Shown in pieces: positions 55,775 through 63,306 of a stretch of 64,000 nucleotides of DNA. Position 1 is the stretch's first letter. Every line of letters begins with the position of its first letter. Position numbers and translations under genes: made by a program. The stretch comes from Terriglobia bacterium (GTDB lineage: Bacteria; Acidobacteriota; Terriglobia; UBA7540). Location: positions 1-64,000 of the forward strand of contig JASHON010000028.1 of the NCBI GenBank assembly GCA_030041095.1, in the 5' to 3' direction. A model generated the notes under the pieces. It worked only from the letters and a program-made list of their open reading frames with translations. It did no database searches and had not been told where the DNA came from.

Positions 55775-56614
55775 ATGACGCAATTGCGTGGAAATCGAAC
55801 CAAGAGGCGTCTGTTGCTCGTTGGCGCGGTGGCTTACGACCCCAAGGTGGTCACCATCTGGGAGGGCTTCAAGTCTTATTTTGAAAAGCGGGGCGCTCCC
55901 ATCGACTACATTTTGTACTCCAACTATGACGCGCAAGTCGAGGCCAATCTCAAGGGTGAGATTGATGTGGCTTGGAACTCACCGCTGGCTTGGGTGAAGA
56001 GCCAGCTCATGAGCCACGGCCATTGCCGCGCGATCGCTATGCGCGATACCGACCGTGACCTGACCACCAAAATTCTCACACGCAAAGACTCAAACATCAC
56101 GAGGTTGACTGACCTCAAAGGGGGAAAGATTGCCACGGGCGCCTCGGATTCCCCTCAGGCCACACTGATTCCTCTGTCGATGCTGGCGGATGCGGGCGTT
56201 ATTCCTGGAGAAGACTGCCGCGTGGTCTACCACGAAGTCATGGTGGGTAAGCACGGCGATCACGTCGGTGGGGAGCGCGATGCCGCGCGAGCGCTCGCGG
56301 CAGGGAACGCCGATGCCGCGTGCGTTCTGGACGCCAACTATACAGTCTTCATCAATGAAGGGACTCTCGATCCGGGCACTACGCGCGTCTTGGCTTCCAC
56401 TCCTCCGTTTGACCACTGTAATTTCACCGTGCGCGACGACCTGCCGGAGGAGCGCTTCCAGCGATTCGTCGAACTCTTGCTCCAGATGTCGTTCCAGGAT
56501 TCTGAAGTACGCACTTTGATGGAGCTTGAAGGATTAAAGCGATGGCTTCCTGCTCGGACGGACGGATACGTGCAGCTTGAAAGAGCAGTGGAGCGTTTCA
56601 AGTTTTATGCCTGA
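55775..56614 (+). CDS. PhnD-like phosphonate/phosphite-type substrate-binding protein, no leader
   Basis: 279 residues of the PhnD/type-2 periplasmic-binding fold: YDPKVVTIWEGFKSYFEKRG, GEIDVAWNSPLAWVKSQ, LKGGKIATGASDSPQATLIP. Relatives are usually exported; this one starts MTQLRGNRTKRRLLLVGAVA with a hydrophobic stretch too short for a signal peptide and no cleavage site, so it may stay in the cytosol. No PhnC/PhnE transporter genes adjoin. It overlaps the following di-iron gene by eight bases. Ligand unknown. Confidence 0.82.
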   Translation: MTQLRGNRTKRRLLLVGAVAYDPKVVTIWEGFKSYFEKRGAPIDYILYSNYDAQVEANLKGEIDVAWNSPLAWVKSQLMSHGHCRAIAMRDTDRDLTTKILTRKDSNITRLTDLKGGKIATGASDSPQATLIPLSMLADAGVIPGEDCRVVYHEVMVGKHGDHVGGERDAARALAAGNADAACVLDANYTVFINEGTLDPGTTRVLASTPPFDHCNFTVRDDLPEERFQRFVELLLQMSFQDSEVRTLMELEGLKRWLPARTDGYVQLERAVERFKFYA

Positions 56615-57788
56615 GCGATTTCCCACGGCGCGGGTGGACCTAGAAGACCTGACGGTTTCTCAGGGAGCGCCGGTTCTGCTGCGGCGAGCACTCGCGAAGC
56701 TGGCTGCTGGAGAGCTTCTCGAAGTATGCGGTGACTCGCCCGATCTGTCGGAGGAGCTGGGCGCGTGGTGCCGCAAGGAAGGACATCGCTATTTGGGGGA
56801 AGCCGCCAGGAAGAACGTCTACCGCATAGAATGCGGCGCAGGACCCGCACCCACAATGGCTTCGGGGCGCCAGCCCTCCGAGGTTGCGGACCCAAGGTGG
56901 GGATTGGCGCCACGCGGAGCCCGAATTGAGGCCGGCGCGCCGGAGTTCGCGTTTACCCTGCGCCGGAAGCGGGAAGTCTGGGCAAGGGAACTGGATAGCA
57001 TTCACAAGCAGGCGGCGGCAAATCAATGGTCTGCCACGCGCGATATCCCTTGGGAAAGCCTTCCGAAGCTGCCTGCCGAGCTCGAGGTTGCGGTCTGCCA
57101 GATGATGACGTTCCTCACGGAGAATGAGTTTGCGGCGCTTTACGTACCCGCCCGGTTCATCCCGCGTATCCACCCTCATTATCGCGAGGTCGTTGAGGTG
57201 CTCGCTGTCCAAGTGGCCGATGAAGCCCGCCATGCCGAGGCGTTTACGCGCAGGGCCGAGGCTGGCGGGTGCGGGCTCGGTACGTCTGCCGTCAGCAGTC
57301 AACTCTCTCTACAGACTCTGCTTGAAGAACCGGACTTCACTACGGCGACGTTCCTGCTTTGCGTGATGGGCGAGGGAACATTCCTCACCCTACTCAAATT
57401 CCTTGAGGACCACGCACCGGAGTCCGTTACAGCAACACTAGCCAACTTAGCTCGTCGTGATGAGGCGCGCCACGTGGCCTTCGGAATGGAGCATCTGCGC
57501 TATGTGCTGGAACGGGAGCCTGAGCGCCGCGCTTCCCTGGCTGCTGCGGTCGAGCGTCGCAGCCGCATGCTCGCGTCGATTTCCGGACTCAGCCCTTATG
57601 TTTATGACGCCTTAACCGTCCTGGCGGGCGGAGGGATTTTGCCCCGGCAGATCCGCGATGGCGCCAGGCGAGTCGCCGCGCTGCACCGCAACATGGATCG
57701 ATCCCGGCGCGAGCGTCTGCAAAGTCTCCGATTTGACGCTGAGGAAGCCAGAGCCCTCTCTGCCTATCACACCAAGAACTTCATGTAG
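56607..57788 (+). CDS. TusA-like / ferritin-like di-iron fusion protein
   Basis: 393 residues. Residues 8-75 resemble TusA (VDLEDLTVSQGAPVLLRRAL, AGELLEVCGDSPDLSEELGA, WCRKEGH), but the catalytic CPxP is replaced by GAPV. Residues 125-390 are a ferritin-like helical bundle with E..ExxH metal ligands: ENEFAALYVP, then VADEARHAEAF, and a second MGEGTFLTLLKF, then RRDEARHVAFGMEH. It looks like a di-iron oxygenase or oxidase. The ATG at 56607 overlaps the end of the PhnD-like gene, so the two are co-translated. Third of the acyl-CoA-dehydrogenase-like/PhnD-like/di-iron set. Family known, reaction not. Confidence 0.75.
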   Translation: MPERFPTARVDLEDLTVSQGAPVLLRRALAKLAAGELLEVCGDSPDLSEELGAWCRKEGHRYLGEAARKNVYRIECGAGPAPTMASGRQPSEVADPRWGLAPRGARIEAGAPEFAFTLRRKREVWARELDSIHKQAAANQWSATRDIPWESLPKLPAELEVAVCQMMTFLTENEFAALYVPARFIPRIHPHYREVVEVLAVQVADEARHAEAFTRRAEAGGCGLGTSAVSSQLSLQTLLEEPDFTTATFLLCVMGEGTFLTLLKFLEDHAPESVTATLANLARRDEARHVAFGMEHLRYVLEREPERRASLAAAVERRSRMLASISGLSPYVYDALTVLAGGGILPRQIRDGARRVAALHRNMDRSRRERLQSLRFDAEEARALSAYHTKNFM

Positions 57789-58260
57789 ACCGCGCATCGC
57801 CGTTTCGGCGATGGTACGGCCCGCAGCGGCTCTACTCGACGGTAACGTTCTTGAAATTTTGGGTGTTCCCAAAGGACCCGCTAGTCCTTTTAACTCCGCG
57901 CTTTCGCGCAATTGTAAGTCGAGGCTAGTGGACACACGATATTGACTGCTAACGCATTCGCAAATAAGCTTTCGTGCTACTTGAGGTTTGGGGGCTCGCC
58001 ATAAGGCTGCTCTGTGCACGGCTACGAATGGCTAGATCCCGAAGCAGCCAGAGTGAACTTCGGGAAGAAGTCGTTAAGAAACCGTTGTTTTCTCTTCCCG
58101 CCTTTCACAGATTGGCGGGAATCCCTTTTGATCGGTCTTCGTAATTCGGGTGGAAGGGCTGGGTGACTATCCTCGCGGGCTCGGTAACCGCGACCCTTGC
58201 GCTACCCCCTGTGAGTTCGATGCCGGTGGCGCGATGGGATCCGTGTCAGGGAAATTTACG
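57789..58260. other. Intergenic region before the response regulator
   Basis: About 470 bases without a supported gene, apart from the terminator-like hairpin listed separately. The open frame that precedes the regulator start (from 58150) is not conserved. Confidence 0.4.
57871..57894 (+). terminator. Terminator-like hairpin after the di-iron gene
   Basis: AAAGGAC (57871-57877) and GTCCTTT (57884-57890) form a perfect 7-bp stem with a 6-base loop; the T-run is short (four T). It lies about 80 bases past the di-iron gene stop. Confidence 0.4.
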
Positions 58261-58914
58261 ATGAGCCCGGTGACAGTTGCCCTTGTTGAAGATCACGCTC
58301 TGGTGCGCCAAGCCTTCCGGCACATGCTGGAAGGCGATCCGCGTATCAAAGTGGTGGCGGAAGGAAGCACGGGACTGGACGCGGTTGAGCTGGCGCAACA
58401 GCATCATCCCGACGTGATCCTGCTCGACATGGTCATGCCCGAGATGAACGGCATTGAGGCAGCGCACAGGATCCGGCAAATAGACCCGCGCATCCGGCTG
58501 ATGATCCTCAGTATGTACTCTGACGAGCTGTACGTGCGGCAGGCGTTGCGCGCCGGCGTGAGAGGTTATGTTCTAAAGGACGTGCTTGACCTGGACCTGG
58601 CCCACGCGGTGCTGACCGTTGCTGAAGGCCAGACGTATCTGAGTCCCGGCGCTGCGGCGGTACTGGCCGAGGTTGTACAGGATGGCCGGGAAGCTGCTGC
58701 CGACGATCCCTACGAGCGGCTGACGCCGCGGGAAAGGCAGATTCTCCAGATGGTGGCGGAGGGGCGTTCCAACAAGGAGATCGCCCAGTTGTTAGAAATC
58801 AGTCCTAAGACTGTTGCCATACATCGAACCAACCTGATGCAGACACTGGATATTCACAGCACGGCAAAGCTCGCGCTCTACGCCGTCAAGAAAGGGTTGG
58901 TGAAGCCGCAGTGA
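58261..58914 (+). CDS. NarL/FixJ-type response regulator
   Basis: 217 residues. The receiver domain has the acid pair E10-D11, phospho-acceptor Asp56 (VILLDMVMPEMNG) and Lys106 (GYVLKDVLD). The C-terminal LuxR-type HTH is LTPRERQILQMVAEGRSNKE, then IAQLLEISPKTVAIHRTNLM. ATG 58261 has AGGGAA upstream and begins the canonical receiver strand. No sensor kinase is encoded nearby, so the signal is unknown. Convergent with the SCO gene. Confidence 0.93.
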   Translation: MSPVTVALVEDHALVRQAFRHMLEGDPRIKVVAEGSTGLDAVELAQQHHPDVILLDMVMPEMNGIEAAHRIRQIDPRIRLMILSMYSDELYVRQALRAGVRGYVLKDVLDLDLAHAVLTVAEGQTYLSPGAAAVLAEVVQDGREAAADDPYERLTPRERQILQMVAEGRSNKEIAQLLEISPKTVAIHRTNLMQTLDIHSTAKLALYAVKKGLVKPQ

Positions 58915-58978
58915 CCAGCGCCTTTTCCCCGCGAGCTGTAGCTCCGTGGTGAGAAGTCTGCGCGTGAACGCTCTTACG

Positions 58979-59953
58979 TCATTTTTGAGTCCTACTGGAG
59001 TTCTGCGAGAGCAGGTCTCGACGGGAGAGCGCCGCTCTTCCTAACTGCCGCGCGTTCCGCGGACTATCCATCACGGTTTCCACAAAATCGCCCAGTTCTC
59101 TCGCGGTGAACTTGTTTCCTTCGATGTTGGCTGCCAAGTCTCCCCGGCGGTTGATGATGACCGTATGCAGCGAATGGGTCATCATGCCCATATCCTGCCA
59201 ATACTCGACGCCAAACATGCTGGTCACTTTCTTAACCTCAGGCGCCGGGCCGGTCAGGAAATGCCACGACGCAGGGTTAGCATTCCAAATGCTGCCGTAC
59301 CGGGTTAAATCTGCCGGTCGATCGTGGTCCGGATCGAGGGTTACGGTCAGTAGAATCAGGCTGCGGCCCATCTGGTTTTTGAAACGCCGCTGAAGAAGGC
59401 CAAAGTTGTTGGAGAGACGAAAGCAGAAATTCGGCAGCGGGCAGCGTGTGTAGACGAAATCTACAGCCACGACTTTGCCGGCGAACTGGGACAGCGCCAC
59501 GCGGCGCCCGGTCTGATCGGTTAAGGAAAAGTCAGGCACGTGCTGGCCAACAGCCAGCGCCGCTCCGGCCGAGGGATTCTTTGCAAGAACCTTGTTCAGC
59601 ACTGCCAGACGGCACGCATCCAGGGGATCAGTCTGAAGGCTTTCGAAATGGCGAATGCGGACGTTTTCGGCATACGAGTCTCTTGGGGTTACCACCAGGG
59701 TGAAGTCCACCATCATGCCCGGCCGCAGACCGTCGAGCTGCTTAGGATCGCGGACAGGCAAAGGCATGACCATGGCATCCATGTAACCCGGTATTTCCTG
59801 AGCGGATACGACGAACATCGTCTGCTTCCGATTCACTTTCAATACGAGTCCGGTGGCAGCGTGTTGTTGCGCTGTCCATGCCGGCAAAACGGAGAGAACC
59901 AGCAGAGCCGCGATCGCTACTCCCCGTTCGATAAGCCAGACTCTCTGTCTCAT
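58979..59953 (-). CDS. SCO1/SenC-family protein with N-terminal copper-binding-like domain
   Basis: 324 residues. A signal peptide or anchor spans about 10-28. Residues 30-95 form a CusF-like small barrel (TGLVLKVNRKQTMFVVSAQE, with a Met/His-poor but YMDAMVMPLPVRD region). From about 140 there is a thioredoxin-like SCO domain; the Cys pair is spaced C-x5-C (RCPLPNFC), wider than the C-x3-C of classical SCO1, with the later His in MTHSLHTVIINRRG. SCO proteins deliver copper to cytochrome oxidase or act as thiol oxidoreductases. The oxidase is not nearby. It is divergent from the next gene's MITE-like insertion. Confidence 0.85.
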   Translation of the reverse strand: MRQRVWLIERGVAIAALLVLSVLPAWTAQQHAATGLVLKVNRKQTMFVVSAQEIPGYMDAMVMPLPVRDPKQLDGLRPGMMVDFTLVVTPRDSYAENVRIRHFESLQTDPLDACRLAVLNKVLAKNPSAGAALAVGQHVPDFSLTDQTGRRVALSQFAGKVVAVDFVYTRCPLPNFCFRLSNNFGLLQRRFKNQMGRSLILLTVTLDPDHDRPADLTRYGSIWNANPASWHFLTGPAPEVKKVTSMFGVEYWQDMGMMTHSLHTVIINRRGDLAANIEGNKFTARELGDFVETVMDSPRNARQLGRAALSRRDLLSQNSSRTQK

Positions 59954-60025
59954 AAAGCTCAGGCCTCCGATTTCCCTTACCCGCTTACGGCCAGCGATCC
60001 CGTATTCCTTTCAACCTCGGCTGCC

Positions 60026-60156
60026 CAGGCTGCGGAAAAACTCGGCGCCGCCGCGAATGGTGCGCCGGCATCTTGCCGGCCTCCGTTGAATTGAAGGGAG
60101 TTGCCGGCTGTAAGCCGGCGCTACGTCATCTTCCAAAAGACTTTTTTCGCAGCCTG
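60026..60156 (-). mobile_element. 131-bp MITE-like element, copy 4
   Basis: Best terminal inverted repeat of the set: CAGGCTGCGGAAAAACTC at the left and GACTTTTTTCGCAGCCTG at the right (4 mismatches or fewer by eye). The core is as in copies 1-3. The right end overlaps the 3' end of the CRTAC1-type gene and supplies its stop codon (TAG at 60123-60121). Confidence 0.75.
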
Positions 60157-62772
60157 TACCGCCGCCTCGCGCGGGAGCCGCATCGAGAGCTGAGGACGGT
60201 CCAGTTTTTCGTAACGTTTGGCGAACTCTTTGATTTCAATAAACTGGTTCGTGTGGAGGCTTGAGAAGGTCTGCCGTGTGTTGCTCACCGGCCACCATAT
60301 CTCAAGCTTTTCAATCCGCGCTGATGGGCCCAGCCCGATGTGTTGCTCTAACGGGTTCGCGCCGAAAGAGCCCCCGCTTCCCACCGTGCGGTAGATGGAC
60401 CGGGAGTCATGCCCTGCGTTCTTCACGGTGATTGCAATCCGCGCTCCCATAGCGGCGCGGTTAGTCTTCACGCCCACCAGTTTCAGCGCGATCCAGTCGT
60501 TGGCATTGCCCGGGTTCTTGAAAAATCGGAAGGCGTGCTTGTCGCCGGGCGTGGCTCCGCCGATCACGGTAAGGATGTCTTCGTGTCCTGCATGGCTCAT
60601 GTCAGCAAAGGCAACGCCGTGTCCCTTGTGCAGCTCCCCCGTTCCCGATGAAGCCGTGATATCCACGAATCTCCTGCCTCCGTCATTACGGAGCAACACG
60701 TTGGGCACCAAGGCGCCGTAGGATGGGTCTCCAGTCCCAAGGTAGATGTCGAGAAACCCGTCGTTATCGACGTCGCCGAAATTAGCGCCCATTGGCATGA
60801 ATACCTTGTCCAGGCCCACCAGGTTCGTGACGTCGTCGAACGTTCCGTCCCTCATGTTTTTGTAGAGCTTCAGAGTTACTGCGTTGTGTGGGAGGCCGAG
60901 ATAGGTCCTCAGGGTCTCGTCGACCGAGGTGTAGTAGCTGGTTGCGAACAGATCGGGCCAGCCATCGTTGTCGTAATCGAAGAACCAGGTTGCGAAGCTT
61001 TGCCCGAACGGATCCCGCACACCGGCCTCCCGGGCGACTTCCCGAAACGTGCCGTTGTGCTGGTTATGGTAGAGGAAGTTGCTGCTGCCAATATTGGTGA
61101 CGTAGAAGTCTACATATCCGTCGTTATCGTAGTCTTCGGCCACCACTCCTTTGGTGAAAGCAATTCGGTCCACTCCGGCGGCGGCGGAGATGTCCTCAAA
61201 CGTTCCGTCGCCCTTGTTCAGGAAAAGATGGCTGGGCCCACGCTCGTTGCCAACGAATAGGTCCAGCAAGCCGTCGTTATTGATGTCGGCCCAGACGCCC
61301 GTTTGCGTGCCGATTAAGTGGGTGAGGCCCGCCTGGCGCGTCACGTCGGTAAAAGTCCCGTCGCCATTACCCCGCAACAGCGACATCGGCTGCGGGTATT
61401 CCCACGCTCCGCGCAGTACCAGTATGTCCAGGCATCCGTCGCTGTTATAATCCGTCTGGATAACATTCAGCCCGCCCAAAAAATCTTCCAGGCCCGCGTG
61501 CTGCGTGCGATCTGAGAAGGTTCCGTCTCCGTTGTTGTGGAAGTAGCGGAGGGCTGCTTGAGAGTCAAAACTGGACACGACAACATCAAACAGGCCGCGA
61601 TTCTCGAAATCATCGACAATGATTCCCCCGCAGTCCGAAAAGTTATTCAGGCCCACGCTGGGCGCCACGTCAACAAATCGCCCGACCGACTGCTTCGACT
61701 CGAACCCCGTCAACGGGAACAGGAACTCCTTCGGGACCCCGGCGGGGTACTTCCCAAGGGTCATATAAGTGAGATTGAGCAGCCACCTCGCCTCGAGGTT
61801 GTTTCGATCCTGGCCGAGATACTTCAAGAAGCGCTCCAAAGCCTCTTGTGAATCCCCTGTCACCGCATAGCGCAGCTTCGAAGACATCGGAAAGAGACAT
61901 TTCTCCCCCGGATTGCGGTATACGTCGTTTTCCATTTCGGATTTGTGCAGGTAGGCAATTCCCAGCACTTCGTCCAGGTAATGAGCCATCTTAGGTGAAG
62001 CGGGCTGGGCAAGTTGATAGCTGGCCCTCCACTGCTCGATCGCCTTCGCCATGTCTCCCTGGAAGGCATAAAGTTGGGCCAAAAGATAGCGCAAGTGAAT
62101 GGTCGTCTCAGCCGGTGGATCATTCGGACTCGCGGGATCCAGGATGCCCTGTACTCGTTTTATTGCGCTGGGAACGGAATTTTGGTGAATTTCTGCGATG
62201 GTTACTAAGTTCCGATCCCAACCCGCTGGCTTATCAGGAAAATCGAGAAAAACCGTTTCCGCCTCTACCAAACCGTCCACGTCGGGTCCGTAGAGGATGG
62301 CTCCAGGCCCAGTCAAAGAAAGGAGACGGCGAGGGCTTCCTTCGTCTGCGGCTCGCGGAGCCTGGCGGTCAATCTTCAGAATGGCATAGCCCTCTGGAAT
62401 TCTGACGATAGGACTAACCTGCCCCGGTGCAAGCCCTTTCAAAGCATCTCTCAGCTCCGGTCGCAACTCCGCGGGGTCAAGCACTCCAAGATAACCGCCT
62501 TGCCTCGCGGTGGGATCGAGCGACCTCTCCATGGCGAGCGAGGCAAAGTCCTCCCCCTCCTTTAGCCGGTCCAGAATCTGCTTCGCTCCGGCGAGAGAAT
62601 CCACCACGATTACCCGTAACGGAATCTTACCCGGAGGTGCGCTCCGCGAGGTTTGTAGCGAAGCCTGAGCGAAAACCGTCGCCGGAGCAGCCATTGCGCC
62701 ACCCAATGTAATCGCGCCCTTGAAGAGCAGTGATCGCCGGGAGAGCAGGGTCTTTGTATCTGCGGTCGACAT
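60121..62772 (-). CDS. CRTAC1-type protein: Tat leader, PpiC domain, FG-GAP repeats, ASPIC/UnbV
   Basis: 883 residues. The Tat-type leader is SRRSLLFKGAITLGGA and a hydrophobic run. Residues 55-135 are a PpiC-like parvulin domain (AKQILDRLKEGEDFASLAME, GGYLGVLDPAELRPEL). A helical, TPR-like middle follows (about 175-345). From about 355 there are many FG-GAP/VCBS-type Asp-rich repeats with Ca-binding DxDxDG-like loops (ADINNDGLLDLFVGNERGPS, DYDNDGYVDFYVTNIG), and an ASPIC/UnbV domain ends it. Exported, with an adhesion or enzyme-maturation role unknown. The last residues before the stop are encoded inside a 131-bp element. Confidence 0.85.
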   Translation of the reverse strand: MSTADTKTLLSRRSLLFKGAITLGGAMAAPATVFAQASLQTSRSAPPGKIPLRVIVVDSLAGAKQILDRLKEGEDFASLAMERSLDPTARQGGYLGVLDPAELRPELRDALKGLAPGQVSPIVRIPEGYAILKIDRQAPRAADEGSPRRLLSLTGPGAILYGPDVDGLVEAETVFLDFPDKPAGWDRNLVTIAEIHQNSVPSAIKRVQGILDPASPNDPPAETTIHLRYLLAQLYAFQGDMAKAIEQWRASYQLAQPASPKMAHYLDEVLGIAYLHKSEMENDVYRNPGEKCLFPMSSKLRYAVTGDSQEALERFLKYLGQDRNNLEARWLLNLTYMTLGKYPAGVPKEFLFPLTGFESKQSVGRFVDVAPSVGLNNFSDCGGIIVDDFENRGLFDVVVSSFDSQAALRYFHNNGDGTFSDRTQHAGLEDFLGGLNVIQTDYNSDGCLDILVLRGAWEYPQPMSLLRGNGDGTFTDVTRQAGLTHLIGTQTGVWADINNDGLLDLFVGNERGPSHLFLNKGDGTFEDISAAAGVDRIAFTKGVVAEDYDNDGYVDFYVTNIGSSNFLYHNQHNGTFREVAREAGVRDPFGQSFATWFFDYDNDGWPDLFATSYYTSVDETLRTYLGLPHNAVTLKLYKNMRDGTFDDVTNLVGLDKVFMPMGANFGDVDNDGFLDIYLGTGDPSYGALVPNVLLRNDGGRRFVDITASSGTGELHKGHGVAFADMSHAGHEDILTVIGGATPGDKHAFRFFKNPGNANDWIALKLVGVKTNRAAMGARIAITVKNAGHDSRSIYRTVGSGGSFGANPLEQHIGLGPSARIEKLEIWWPVSNTRQTFSSLHTNQFIEIKEFAKRYEKLDRPQLSMRLPREAAVQAAKKVFWKMT

Positions 62773-63306
62773 GCGTGTAAAGCCAGAGCATGACTCTACG
62801 GGAGGCGGACAATTCGGACAATAGGGTAGAGTTCCTACAAAACCAGGAACGATTGCCTAATGGCTGGGGAGGGCAGCAGGTCTTTAGCGAGTAACGCGAC
62901 GAACTGTAACGCTCGTCTCGGAAGATGCGGGTATTGGGCCTGCGGCATGCGTCAATGGGCTTATGCGACTCGCATGGTGAGGATAAGCCATCATGGTAAC
63001 TGTATTTATTCGCTCGACTAGTAGATATGCATATTGACCGGTCCTTCGCTTGTAACTATGCTTTTGCGGTGCTTCATGTGCTCTTGACACCAAGCGACGA
63101 GCATCACGTCCATCCCGCAGCTTGCTATCGCTGGCTGAAACACTTCTTTGAGAAGGGGCGGCCCCTGGTGAGATAAGCAGGTGGAAACCGGCGACCTCAG
63201 CATGGCCTTTCTGGAAGCCAAGCTGACGAAGTAAGGGCGAGGCGCGGGCCGAAATGTCTTTTGAGGAAGCGAGCGTGTTGAATTTCAATGCCGGAGGGAC
63301 GCTATT
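62773..63306. other. Intergenic region upstream of the DUF3179 gene
   Basis: 534 bases with no convincing gene; long minus-strand frames here (62884-63315) show no known domain. The ribosome site of the following gene (GGAGGG) is at 63293-63298. Confidence 0.4.
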
